32,523 nucleotides of DNA from Frateuria sp. Soil773 (GTDB lineage Bacteria; Pseudomonadota; Gammaproteobacteria; Xanthomonadales; Rhodanobacteraceae), in the NCBI RefSeq assembly GCF_001428405.1, contig NZ_LMSL01000015.1, positions 4,344-36,866 on the forward strand, given 5' to 3'. The notes under the pieces were generated by a model. That model saw only the letters and a program-made list of their open reading frames with translations. It was not told the DNA's origin and made no database searches. A program made the translations under genes and the position numbers. Of this stretch, positions 18,595-28,500 are shown in pieces (position 1 is the stretch's first letter; every line of letters begins with the position of its first letter).

Positions 18595-20439
18595 ATGGCC
18601 GATAAACACACTGCGCCGGCCACGAGGCCGCGTGCCGTACGCGAGCTCCTGGTCTACTTGAAGCCTTATCGATGGCAGCTAGTGGCCGCCTTCATTGCGT
18701 TGAGTGCGTCGTCCGCGCTGTTCTTCATGATCGGCTATGGGCTTTCAAAGCTCACCAACCTGATCTCGGCTTCTGGCGGTGCCGACCTGAAGAATCTAGA
18801 CCGATTCATGCTGGTTGCCTACGCAGTGCTTTGTGGCTATGCGCTGGGCTTGTTTATCCGCAACTACCTCATGCGGGCAATCGGCGAACGCGTCGGCGTA
18901 GCCCTCCGCCAAGAGGTATTTGACCAACTGGTGCAGCGATCGCCGGGTTTCTTCGACCGCAATGGCCATGCGGAATTGCAGACGCGCATCACCGGCGATG
19001 CGCAGGCATTGCAGTCGGTTATTGGCACGGCCGTGCCAAATGGGCTGCACTACGGCTTGTTGCTCGTTGCCGGAGCTGCCTTCGCGATATTGACCAGCGT
19101 GAAGCTCAGCTTGATCGTGCTGGCTTGCATCCCGCTGATCTTCCTGCCGGGCGCCCTGTTGTCCGGTCGCGTCGACCACCTTGCTGCCGAGCGGCAATCG
19201 GCGCAAGCCGCAGGTGGTGCGCACGTGGCCGAGATGTTGCGCAACGTCAAGACGGTTCAGGCCTATCAGCATGGTCGTCAGGCATCGGGGCGCTATGCCC
19301 GCCTGCTGGAGAAGCTGTTGGGCGCGACCTGGCGGAGCATACGGCTCGAGGCATGGCTGACCACATTGACTTCGTTCATGGCCTACGCGGCTTTGTCGGT
19401 CGTCATTTGGGTCGGAGCGCGCGAGATCGTTTCCGGTGCGTTGACGCTGGGCAATCTGGTGGGTTTCGTGTTCTACGCCAACCTCGCGACCACCGCTGCG
19501 GCACAATTGGTAAGCGTCTACGTAACGTTGCGTAATGCGACGGGCGCGGTCAGCCGGTTGCTAGATCTGCGCGATGAAACCGAGACGCCAATCGGCGAAT
19601 TGGGGGGCGTGTGTCCCAAACCTGCGCTGATCGAATTGGACGACCTGCACTTCCGCTATCCGTCGCGGCCAGACCAAGCGGTGCTCGAAGGCTGCCACCT
19701 GCATGTGAACGAAGGGGAGATGCTGGCCTTGGTTGGCCCGTCCGGTAGCGGCAAGTCGACCATTCTGGACCTTTTGCAGATGTTTTATGCGCCGCAGCGT
19801 GGCGAGATCCGCGTCGGCGGTGTGCCATTCGCCAACCTCGACCCGGAGCAATGGCGAAAGCGTTTGGCGCTGGTGCCGCAGATGCCCGAGCTTTTCAGCG
19901 GCACGGTTCTTGACAATTTGCGCCTGGGCGCCCCCGATGCGGACGAGCGAATGGTTCGCGCCGCACTGGCGACGGCGCAGATCCTCGATCTGGTCGAGTC
20001 GATGCCTCAGGGGTTGCTTACCGACCTGGGGCAGGATGGATTGCGCCTCTCGGGGGGGCAGCGCCAACGCCTGGCCTTGGCCAGGGCCTTGCTTCGCGAT
20101 CCTGCCTTGCTGTTGCTCGACGAGCCGACCAGTGCGTTGGACCCGGAGAGCGAGTCGGCAGTGCAGCGCGCGTTGGATGCTTCGCGCCCGGGACGCACCA
20201 CGATCGTGGTCACGCATCGGATGGAAACTGCCATGCGGGCGGATCGGATCGCCATGTTGCATCGCGGGCGTGTGGTAGCCGCTGGGACGCATGCCCAGTT
20301 GATGGTCGCTTGCCCAAGCTATGCCGGTCTGGTCCAGCTTGAGATGAGCCAGGGCCCGGGACCCGGCGCCATCACGGCTGGCGAGGCACCGCAGGCACTG
20401 GCTTCGGCTGCCGAATACACCGCACCCGCGCTGCTCTGA
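18595..20439 (+). CDS. MsbA-like ABC exporter, fused permease and ATPase
   Basis: 614 residues. The start is ATG 18595, one base after the gene 4 stop, with GGAG at 18584-18587. The N-terminal half (about residues 15-340) is hydrophobic with several membrane segments, for example FIALSASSALFFMIGYGL and LLLVAGAAFAIL, and fits a six-helix type I exporter fold. The ATPase half has Walker A GPSGSGKST at 381-389, signature LSGGQRQR from 485, Walker B LLLLDEPTSALD with Asp509 and Glu510, and the switch His541, so it looks functional. It should act as a homodimer in the inner membrane. Its place inside the NRPS operon suggests export of the peptide or of an acylated intermediate, possibly with self-protection; the substrate is inferred from context only. 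A run of seven G in the coding strand falls exactly on the signature motif (20052-20058). Confidence 0.93.
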   Translation: MADKHTAPATRPRAVRELLVYLKPYRWQLVAAFIALSASSALFFMIGYGLSKLTNLISASGGADLKNLDRFMLVAYAVLCGYALGLFIRNYLMRAIGERVGVALRQEVFDQLVQRSPGFFDRNGHAELQTRITGDAQALQSVIGTAVPNGLHYGLLLVAGAAFAILTSVKLSLIVLACIPLIFLPGALLSGRVDHLAAERQSAQAAGGAHVAEMLRNVKTVQAYQHGRQASGRYARLLEKLLGATWRSIRLEAWLTTLTSFMAYAALSVVIWVGAREIVSGALTLGNLVGFVFYANLATTAAAQLVSVYVTLRNATGAVSRLLDLRDETETPIGELGGVCPKPALIELDDLHFRYPSRPDQAVLEGCHLHVNEGEMLALVGPSGSGKSTILDLLQMFYAPQRGEIRVGGVPFANLDPEQWRKRLALVPQMPELFSGTVLDNLRLGAPDADERMVRAALATAQILDLVESMPQGLLTDLGQDGLRLSGGQRQRLALARALLRDPALLLLDEPTSALDPESESAVQRALDASRPGRTTIVVTHRMETAMRADRIAMLHRGRVVAAGTHAQLMVACPSYAGLVQLEMSQGPGPGAITAGEAPQALASAAEYTAPALL

Positions 20440-20477
20440 GCTAGCAGGCACGTCTTTCATTTGGGCAGGTCAAGCAC

Positions 20478-21248
20478 ATGTCGAAAACTGAGTGGTGGGC
20501 AGTTCCCGAGCGTCGTCCAAACGCAGATATCCGCTTGTTTGCATTTCCCTATGCCGGTGGCAGTGCAGGATCGTTCCGGCCCTGGGCGCGGAGGCTGAGT
20601 CCGCGCATCGAATTGAGTGTGTTTCAGATGCCTGGGCGCGAAGAGCGTTATCACGAGCCCATGCTGTTGTCGATGGACCAGGTCGTGCCACAGGCCAGCA
20701 ACAGCATCCTACAGCGCGCGGACCGACCTTACGTGTTATTCGGACACAGCGTCGGCGCCTTGATGGCCTATGAGGTCGCCCGCCACTTCATGGCGCAAGG
20801 CCTACGCTTGCCGCTGCACTTGATTGTCGGTGGCAAACGCGCGCCGCACGTTCCAATAGATCGCAAGCCCATGCACGAATTGAGCGATCGGGAACTCATC
20901 GACCGCCTGCATCAGTTCGGCGGGACGCCCAAGGCAGTATTGGAGACGCCTGAGTTGCTGGAACTGTTCCTACCCAGGTTGCGCGCGGATTTCCAGATCA
21001 ACGAAACCTACCGATATCGGGCTGGGCCGGGTCTGGCTGTTCCGACTACCGTGCTTGGCGGCATGGAAGATTCGGAAACCTCTCAGCAGACGCTGCAGGC
21101 CTGGCAACAGCATGCAGCCGCCGGCTTTCAACTGAGGATGTATCAGGGCGGACATTTCTTCATCCATCAAAACGAGGATCGTGTCCTGGCCGATATCCAG
21201 GGCATTGTGCTAAACGCTGCACAGTCGGCGCTGGCCGGCGCAGCCTGA
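20478..21248 (+). CDS. Type II thioesterase (external editing thioesterase)
   Basis: 256 residues, the usual size for GrsT/RifR-type enzymes. These alpha/beta hydrolases work in the cytoplasm, clearing misprimed acyl groups from stalled carrier proteins. The N-terminus has FPYAGGSAGSF and the PGREER motif. The likely triad is Ser91 (GHSVG), Asp198 (GGMEDSE) and His226 (GGHFFIH), with spacing as in the family. It starts at ATG 20478 after a 38-nt gap from the exporter, with a modest GGCAGG upstream. Its stop overlaps the gene 7 start in a TGATG junction, so the two are probably translated together. It is separate from any chain-releasing thioesterase, which is not in this window. Confidence 0.95.
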   Translation: MSKTEWWAVPERRPNADIRLFAFPYAGGSAGSFRPWARRLSPRIELSVFQMPGREERYHEPMLLSMDQVVPQASNSILQRADRPYVLFGHSVGALMAYEVARHFMAQGLRLPLHLIVGGKRAPHVPIDRKPMHELSDRELIDRLHQFGGTPKAVLETPELLELFLPRLRADFQINETYRYRAGPGLAVPTTVLGGMEDSETSQQTLQAWQQHAAAGFQLRMYQGGHFFIHQNEDRVLADIQGIVLNAAQSALAGAA

Positions 21249-24200
21249 TGACGCCGAGCATCGACATGCAGGCCTGCGCAGCTCGGGCCAATAGCGTGCT
21301 GGGGTGGATCGAACAAGGCATGCGAACGACGCCCGATGCGATAGCTGTCGAATATGGCAGCGCGCAGATGCGCTATGCCGAACTGGACCGCTTCAGTCGC
21401 CAGATCGCTGCCGCCTTGCGACCAGCGCCAGAAGCGCACGTTGGCGTGCTAATGCACCGTTGTCTGGAGCTTCCGGCGGTTCTGCTCGGAGTCATGCGGG
21501 CTGGAGGCAGCTACGTGCCTATCGATCCGGATTTTCCGATCGGGCGGATCCGGTCCATGGTGCACGATGCACGGATCGGCACGATCATTGCCGGGTCAGA
21601 CACCGCTCTGGACCTCGATACATCGCTCGTCCGGAGCGTCGACGACCTTTGCCGGCAAACTGTTGACGAGTGGGTGCCACCCATCGTGCATGCCGAGCAG
21701 TTGGCGTACACGATTTACACCTCGGGCTCTACAGGCAGGCCGAAAGGCGCGATGAACACCCATCGCGGTCTGCTCAATCGTTTGCTTTGGATGCAGCGTG
21801 CCTATGGAATCGGCCCAGGTTCTCGTATTCTGCAGAAGACGCCGTTTGCTTTCGACGTATCGGTCTGGGAATTCTTCTGGCCGATTATGTTCGGTGCCAC
21901 CGTGGTGGTGGCGCCGCCGGGGTGCCATCGAGATTTTCAAGCTCTCGGCCGCCTGATTGCCGACGCCGGCATCACGCACCTGCATTTCGTGCCTTCGATG
22001 CTTGAAGCCTTTTTGCAGGTGCAGGGCGAAGCGCGCTATCCGGAATTGCAGCGGATTTTCTGCAGCGGCGAAGCATTGCCCACACCCGTAGCGGAGGCGG
22101 TGTTGAAACGCTATCCGCACGTGGCGCTGGAGAACCTGTACGGTCCTACTGAGGCGGCCATCGACGTCAGCCATCACGCCTGCGCCGCCGGGGAGCCGAC
22201 GCCGGCACAGCCGATTGGCGTGGCGATCTCGAAGACGCGCCTGTCCGTTCTCGACCCGGAATTGCGCGCGGTGCAGCCCGGGCGAGCAGGCGAATTGTTC
22301 ATTCAAGGCGTATCGCTGGCACGTGGCTATGCCGGGCGTCCAGGCATGACGGCCGAACGTTTCATTCCGGCACCGGAGGGCCATGGCGAGCGCATGTACC
22401 GTACGGGCGATTTGGTCTCGGAACGCGCCGATGGCGTCATCGATTTCCTGGGGCGCAACGATTTTCAGGTAAAGGTCAACGGCCAGCGCATCGAGTTGGG
22501 CGATATCGAAAACCACCTGCGCGCGCATCCGGATGTAGCCATGGCACATGTGATGGCCCGTGAAGGTCCGGCACAACGCACGGCACTCGTCGGCTACCTG
22601 TGCCTGAGCGAGCAGGCCGCCTTGCGTCGGCAAGTCGTCCAGGATCATGTCGACGCCTGGAGCGAGATGTACGAGTCCGCCTATCAGGACTTGGGCCATG
22701 CCGGGCAGAACGCGGCCGAAAACTTCCTGACATGGAACAGCAGTTACGACGGGCTTCCATTGCCGCTGGAAGCCATGCGCGCCTGGGCCGACGAAGCGGC
22801 ATCCCGCATCCTCGCCTGCACACCGCGTCGGGTGCTGGAAATCGGCTGCGGCTCGGGGATAATCGCGCAACGCATACTGCCAGCAGTTATGCACTATCGA
22901 GGCGTGGATCCTTCAGCCAAGGCCCTGCAGTACCTGGACGCAACGTTGCGGCCGGAAGATCGCGAAAAGACCCAGGTGCAACCGGCCTTTGCGCATCAAG
23001 TGGTTGGCCTGCTTGATGATATCGATCTGGTGGTGCTGAATTCGGTGATCCAGTACTTCCCCGATGCTACCTATCTGGCGGCCGTGCTGGACCAATGCCT
23101 GTCGACGGGCACGGTCAAGACGATCTTCATCGGCGACGTCCGGGACCTGTGCACCTTGGATGCATTCTTGGTGTCGATCGAGTGTTCGCTGCACCCCGAT
23201 CTGGATCCGGAGACCCTGCGTCAACGCGTGGCGCAGCGTCGAGAGCTGGAAACCGAGTTGCTGCTGGCGCCCCGCTGGTTCATGCAATGGGCCGAGCGTT
23301 CTGGCGCAGGCGTATCGGTGTCCATTCTGCCGAAGCAGTTTGGCTTCGACAATGAATTGTCCCGTTATCGTTATGACGTCGTGGTCCACCGGAGCGTCGC
23401 GCCGAAGGTTGAAGAGGGCGCCTGCGACGCTGATGCCATACTGACGCCTGGACATCGGGCTCAGGCCGACGAGGAACCGTTGGAGTCCCGGCTCGGCATC
23501 GATCATCCCGGACGAACGGGCACACGGCCCCTTCCTGCGTCGCCGACGGCTGCCTGGTCCCCGAGCAATTCCGTATACAACCCAGTCGTCGAGCCATCGG
23601 CCAATTTGCCCCTGAGACGCGCCCTGACGCAGGCAGCCAACAGCAGCCTGAAAGCTTATTTGAAGGAGCGTCTGCCGGCCTACATGGTGCCGGAACGCCT
23701 GGTTGTACTGGAACATATGCCTGTGAATTCCAGCGGCAAAGTGGACCGTGCGGCATTGCCTTCTCCCTGGCGGCTTTTCCAGGGAGCCTGTGCAAGTCCG
23801 CCTGAAGACCCATTGGCCCGCCAGATCCACGATATTTGGGCCGAATTGCTATCGGCTCCTGTCGTGCCATTGGATTGCAGCTTGGTTGAACTCGGCGGCG
23901 ATTCCATCACGGTGGCGCAGATGGCGATGCAATGTGCCCAGTGCGGATTGCCCGTGACGTTGGCGCTGGTGCAAGCCCATCCGACCATTGCCAGCTTGGC
24001 CGCGGCGCTCCGTGACCTCCGTGACGACACCGGCGAGCCCGTTTACGCCGTCCCGCACCGTGCAAGTTACACACCGGCCGAGTGTGATCGCTTGCGTCGC
24101 ACCTTGGGGGACGCCGCGATGATCGAGTCGATCAACCCCTTGCGTCCGTGGTTGGCGGGAATGGCCTATGAAACCCTCCGTGCACCGCGGCGCGGATTGA

Positions 24201-25453
24201 ACCTCGAACTCGTGGAAATGCAGTTCGAAGGTCTGGACATCGAGGCGTTTGGAGCAGCGTGGCGGCAAATGATGGCCGACTACGAATGGTTGCGCACCGC
24301 GGTCAGCTTTCTTTACGCCGATCGTCCGGCGCGTATGGTCCTGGCCGATCCGCCGTTGCCGTTGGAGGTGCTGGACTGGCGCGGTAGGTCCATTGAGCAG
24401 CAGGAATCAGACTGGCGGGCGCTTCGAGAATCCGCGTGGGCAACCGGGCTGCCCATGGATCGAGCGCCCATGTTCCGCTTGACCGTAGTGCGACGCGATG
24501 AACAGGTCTGGTGGGTGTCCTGGTTGCTTCATCATGTGATAACCGACGGCTGGACGTATGAAGTGCTGCTCGCCGAGTTGCGTCGGCACTATGAATCCTT
24601 CCGCCACGGATGCACTGCGCGCTCGAAGTCGCTACGGACCGACGCCGAGGACTTCGAGCAGTGGCTCACGCAGCGTCAATGCGATCCATCGGTAAGAGCC
24701 TATTGGCAGCAATACCTCGCAGGTCTACCGCCGCATGCGGGCCAGTTACCTCGGACCCGCATGCAACCGGGAGCGGCAATAGCAGTCCGTGCCTTCGAAC
24801 TTGCCGCAAGGGACTCGCAACGCTTGGATCAGGCCTGCCGGCAAGCCGGATTGACCTTGAATGACCTGCTGCTTAGTTTGGCCGGTGACCGCCTGTGTCA
24901 GGCGTTCGATCGCGAGGAATGGTGCCTGGGTGCCATGTACACCTTGCGGCATCCGGATGCTCCTGGAGCGGCAGACCTGGCCGGTCCTTTGCTGACGGCC
25001 CTGCCGATTCGTGTTCGGCGCATCGCAACCGGACAATCGTTGTTGTCCGCCGCAGCCACGGCTCGCCAGGAGCGCGCAGGACACGCTGCCCATGCTGTGG
25101 TCAGCGATCAGGCCCTTCGAAGCCTGGCTGGCCTTGGCGGGACCCAAGCCCTGTTCGATGTCGCGGTCGTGTTCGAGAACATCCCCGCAGTGGAGACCGG
25201 CCAATGGTTGCGTCGAATCCGCTTCGATTCACGTACCGGACGAAGCTTGGTGTGGATGGCTTGGCCGGGCGAGCGGTTGCGTATCGAAGCCTATGCCGAT
25301 CCCTCTGTATTGGACCCTGAAGTGGCTTGGGACCTTACCCGTCTGTTGCTGGCCGATATGCGGGCAGTTGCATTTGGTGCGGATAAGCGATGTGAACCGG
25401 TGACGCAGCGGCGGACGGACGATGAGGTCGTCCTCGAATTCAGCATCGACTGA
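21248..25453 (+). CDS. NRPS: A(Ser, inserted N-methyltransferase)-PCP-C
   Basis: 1401 residues. It starts directly with an A domain and has no N-terminal C. A3 is YTSGSTGRPKG and A4 FDVSVWEFF with Asp203. Pocket residues read DVWHFSLID plus the A10 Lys, close to Ser codes such as DVWHLSLIDK. After A8, at about residues 445-720, there is a SAM-dependent methyltransferase: motif I LEIGCGSG at 530-537 and VVLNSVIQYFP. This is the usual site for an NRPS N-methyltransferase, so the unit should be N-methylserine. A poorly conserved linker of about 100 residues leads to A10 (SSGKVDRAAL; the usual Asn is Ser). The PCP has Ser886 in GGDSI. The C domain (about 960-1385) has HHVITDGW from 1095 but a divergent first motif. 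Lacking a C domain upstream, this protein may start a chain, or rely on a C domain of another protein. It overlaps the thioesterase stop by one base. Confidence 0.92.
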   Translation: MTPSIDMQACAARANSVLGWIEQGMRTTPDAIAVEYGSAQMRYAELDRFSRQIAAALRPAPEAHVGVLMHRCLELPAVLLGVMRAGGSYVPIDPDFPIGRIRSMVHDARIGTIIAGSDTALDLDTSLVRSVDDLCRQTVDEWVPPIVHAEQLAYTIYTSGSTGRPKGAMNTHRGLLNRLLWMQRAYGIGPGSRILQKTPFAFDVSVWEFFWPIMFGATVVVAPPGCHRDFQALGRLIADAGITHLHFVPSMLEAFLQVQGEARYPELQRIFCSGEALPTPVAEAVLKRYPHVALENLYGPTEAAIDVSHHACAAGEPTPAQPIGVAISKTRLSVLDPELRAVQPGRAGELFIQGVSLARGYAGRPGMTAERFIPAPEGHGERMYRTGDLVSERADGVIDFLGRNDFQVKVNGQRIELGDIENHLRAHPDVAMAHVMAREGPAQRTALVGYLCLSEQAALRRQVVQDHVDAWSEMYESAYQDLGHAGQNAAENFLTWNSSYDGLPLPLEAMRAWADEAASRILACTPRRVLEIGCGSGIIAQRILPAVMHYRGVDPSAKALQYLDATLRPEDREKTQVQPAFAHQVVGLLDDIDLVVLNSVIQYFPDATYLAAVLDQCLSTGTVKTIFIGDVRDLCTLDAFLVSIECSLHPDLDPETLRQRVAQRRELETELLLAPRWFMQWAERSGAGVSVSILPKQFGFDNELSRYRYDVVVHRSVAPKVEEGACDADAILTPGHRAQADEEPLESRLGIDHPGRTGTRPLPASPTAAWSPSNSVYNPVVEPSANLPLRRALTQAANSSLKAYLKERLPAYMVPERLVVLEHMPVNSSGKVDRAALPSPWRLFQGACASPPEDPLARQIHDIWAELLSAPVVPLDCSLVELGGDSITVAQMAMQCAQCGLPVTLALVQAHPTIASLAAALRDLRDDTGEPVYAVPHRASYTPAECDRLRRTLGDAAMIESINPLRPWLAGMAYETLRAPRRGLNLELVEMQFEGLDIEAFGAAWRQMMADYEWLRTAVSFLYADRPARMVLADPPLPLEVLDWRGRSIEQQESDWRALRESAWATGLPMDRAPMFRLTVVRRDEQVWWVSWLLHHVITDGWTYEVLLAELRRHYESFRHGCTARSKSLRTDAEDFEQWLTQRQCDPSVRAYWQQYLAGLPPHAGQLPRTRMQPGAAIAVRAFELAARDSQRLDQACRQAGLTLNDLLLSLAGDRLCQAFDREEWCLGAMYTLRHPDAPGAADLAGPLLTALPIRVRRIATGQSLLSAAATARQERAGHAAHAVVSDQALRSLAGLGGTQALFDVAVVFENIPAVETGQWLRRIRFDSRTGRSLVWMAWPGERLRIEAYADPSVLDPEVAWDLTRLLLADMRAVAFGADKRCEPVTQRRTDDEVVLEFSID

Positions 25454-25475
25454 GGGCGCCGCGAACGTTATCCGT

Positions 25476-25500
25476 GCCGGTACACCGGCTTCGTCGTTTT
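25476..25500 (+). terminator. Possible weak intrinsic terminator after gene 7
   Basis: GCCGG and CCGGC form a perfect 5-bp stem around a TACA loop, followed by TTCGTCGTTTT. The stem is short and the T run is interrupted, so termination would be partial at best. The position, 22 nt after the gene 7 stop, is right for a terminator. Confidence 0.35.
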
Positions 25501-25512
25501 AGCAGATGTGTT

Positions 25513-25533
25513 GCCTTGGCTCGGAACCGAGGC
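25513..25533 (+). other. Hairpin upstream of gene 8
   Basis: GCCTTGG pairs with CCGAGGC (7 bp, one G-T wobble) around a 7-nt loop. No T run follows. It could shape the 5' leader of gene 8 or be chance in GC-rich DNA. Confidence 0.3.
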
Positions 25534-25538
25534 AGGCA

Positions 25539-25567
25539 TTGACCGGCATCAGCGCATGCGTGATTGC
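25539..25567 (+). promoter_or_regulatory. Candidate weak promoter for gene 8
   Basis: TTGACC (25539-25544) is a good -35 hexamer. The sequence 16-17 nt later (TGATTG, GATTGC) is a poor -10. It is placed 50 nt before the start codon, after the possible terminator. Evidence is one hexamer only. Confidence 0.2.
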
Positions 25568-25592
25568 CGTCGTCGTTTTGGGGGCTGGACTC

Positions 25593-28500
25593 ATGCAAAT
25601 CGAAGCGCTTGTGCGGGAACTGGTTGAAGCGGGCATCAGGCTGAAGCTTGACCAGGGCAAGTTGGTCTGCCAGGCCCCCAAGGGCGCGCTTACCAACGAG
25701 CGGCAGGTACGCCTGCGCGACCATCGCGAGCAGATCATTGCCTTTCTTGGCGGGTTAGGCGATGGCGGAAACAGGGTCGAAGCATCCGACGCAACCGATC
25801 CAGACGCCGAAACGTTGAACCGGCCCTTGCCCTTGTCTTTTGCTCAGGAGCACTTGTGGCTGACCGCGCAGATCCATGGCCAGAGTTCGGCCTATCACAT
25901 GCCAGTCAGCGCCGTGCTGGAGTCGTCCGTGGCATTGGTGCCGCTGCGCCGTGCAGCCCAGGCAGTGGTGCAACGCCATGCGGCTTTGCGCACAGCCATA
26001 CAGGATCGCCATGACGGAGCAGTCCAGATCGTCAGGGCGCAGGCCAGGCTGGAATTGCCCCTGATCGATTTGAGTGGGTTGTCGGCCGTGGACAAGGATT
26101 CGAACACGGCCGATTCGGAAGTCCGACGCCTGCTCAAGGCCCAAGCCGTCCGTCCGTTCGATCTCGGCCAGCCCCCCCTGCTGCGGATGGTGCTGATCCG
26201 CCTGGAACCCACGCGACACGTTTTCAGCTACACCTTCCATCACATGATCGCCGATGGCTGGTCGTTGCAAGTGTTCGACCAGGATCTGTTGCGCGTTGCC
26301 ATGCATGTCGAACAGACCGGTTCGTTGCCAAGGCTCGGCAAGGCATGGTCGCATGCCGACCATGCGGTCGCGCTGCGCCAGCGCATGCAAGGCGACACAC
26401 TGGCGGCATGCCAGCGCTACTGGCAGGAGCAGACGCGCGACCTGCCGCCCACGCTCGGACTACCGCAGCAGGGGCAACGCGGTCGCGTGCTGAGTACGCA
26501 AGGTGCCGTCGAGCGGTTTGAACTGGGCATGGTAGCCTCGCAGGGCGTGCGAGACTGGTGCCGTCGACATGGCATCTCCACCTATCCGGTGTTGCTGGCG
26601 CTGTTCAAGCTGGCCCTCGCGCGCTACGCACGTACCAGTGACATCGTTCTCGGAACGGTCAGCGCGAATCGCCCGGATGCCAAGACGCAATCGGCCATTG
26701 GCTATTTTGCGACCACTTTCCTGCTCCGGCATCGGATCGACGGCCGCGAAACGCTGTTTGATTTTGTCAGGCGCGTGTCGCGCAGCGCGCTAGAGGCGCA
26801 ACGCCACCAGGACTTGCCGCTCGAACGCCTGGATGGCGTCCAGGTGGCGTCCAGCCTCAGCCATTCGAAGTGGTTTGAAGTCCTGTTCTCCATGCAGGTG
26901 CAGCAGTTTGCGGGGCATGCTGATGTACCGCCGTTGGCGCAAAGCATCGAAGCCGCACGGGTTCAGGCAAAATGCGACCTCAGCGTTTCAGCACGGGATG
27001 ACTCCGACAGTTTCCGATTTACGGCCGAGTACATTCGAGACTTGTACAGCCGTGATTTCGTCCAGCGCCTGTTTGCCTATTACTTCGAATTGCTCGCGCA
27101 ACTGGATTCCTTCGGTGAGCGGCCGATTGCCGACCTGCCGGAGCTGAGCGCCTTCGAACGCAGGTTGCTCGACACGCTGGTACGGCCCGAGCGCCCTGGT
27201 AAACCCGCTCACGTGTTGGACCAGTTGGCCAGGGTCTGCATGGAGACTCCGGATGCGCCGGCCGTCATCGGCCATGAGCGTTCGCTCAATTATCGGCAGT
27301 TCGAGCAGGCGGTGCAGGCCGTTGCAGCGCAGTTGTACGCGGCAGGCGTACGCCCGCAGCAGACCGTGGCCGTGTCGGTACCGCGGCAGGAATGCCTGCC
27401 GATCGCCATGTTTGCTGTCTGGCGACTTGGCGCGATCTACCTACCGATCGATCCGGACTATCCGCTGGATCGGGCGCAACAGATCGTGGCCGACGCCAAC
27501 CCCGTTCTGGCCATTGTCGATGGGCCTGCGTCCCAGGCGCTCGATGCGTTGGCGCAAATCAACGTATCCGATGCGATGTCCAAGCCGGAGCCTGTCGAGC
27601 CGCTGCCTGCCGCAATCACGGCAGAGGCGGCGGCCTACGTGATCTATACCTCCGGTTCGGCCGGGCGTCCCAAGGGCGTGCTGGTCTCCCATGGAGCCTT
27701 GTCGGCTTTCATCGACAGCGCTTGCCGGGTCTACGGCTTCGATCGCCATACCCGTATCCTGCAGTTTGCGACGCCCAACTTCGACGCTTCCATGGAGGAA
27801 ATTGTTGGTGCTTTCTGGTGCGGCGGCTGTTTGGTCTTGCGTACGGAAGCGCTGGCATCCGAATTGGCCGAGTTGAACCGGCTGACCGAGGCGCGACAGA
27901 TCACGGTTTGGGACTTGCCCACGGCTTATTGGCAGACTTGGCTGACCGAGACCTTGCGCCAGGGGTGGAGTCTACCGAGCAGCCTCAAGACCATCATCAT
28001 CGGTGGCGAGCGTGTCGATCCGCAGCGTGTTCGCGATTGGCAGCAGATACGGGCTCCCAAACCGGCGTTGTTCAATTCCTATGGTCCGACCGAAGCCACC
28101 GTTGTGGCCACCGCAGGCGCCATAGGTGACATCCCGCTGGCAGGCGAAGCGAGTATCGGAAGGGCATTACCCCACGGCACCGCACTGGTACTCGATGCGT
28201 GCCTGAAGCAGGTTCCGGTCGACGTCGAGGGTGAGCTGTATCTGGGAGGAGCCGCGCTGGCCAGCGCCTATCTTCACATGCCGGCGGCGACCGCGGCCAG
28301 TTTCGTTCCCGACCCGTTCGGGCATGAGCCGGGTTCGCGCCTGTATCGCACCGGCGATCGTGCGATCGTACGGGCGGACAAAACCATTGAGTACGTGGGG
28401 CGATCGGACAATCAACTGAAGGTTCGGGGCTTCCGGGTGGAACCGGCCGAGATCGCTGCCCAAATCCTGCGTGATCCGCGTGTGCAAGATTGTACGGTGC

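Larger units (their letters stand above)
25454..25592 (+). other. Longest intergenic gap (139 nt) between genes 7 and 8
   Basis: This is the only gap longer than 40 nt in the window. It holds two possible hairpins, at 25476-25489 and 25513-25533, and a TTGACC hexamer at 25539-25544. No convincing small gene is present. It may be a break in the operon where transcription is partly stopped and restarted before gene 8. Confidence 0.6.
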
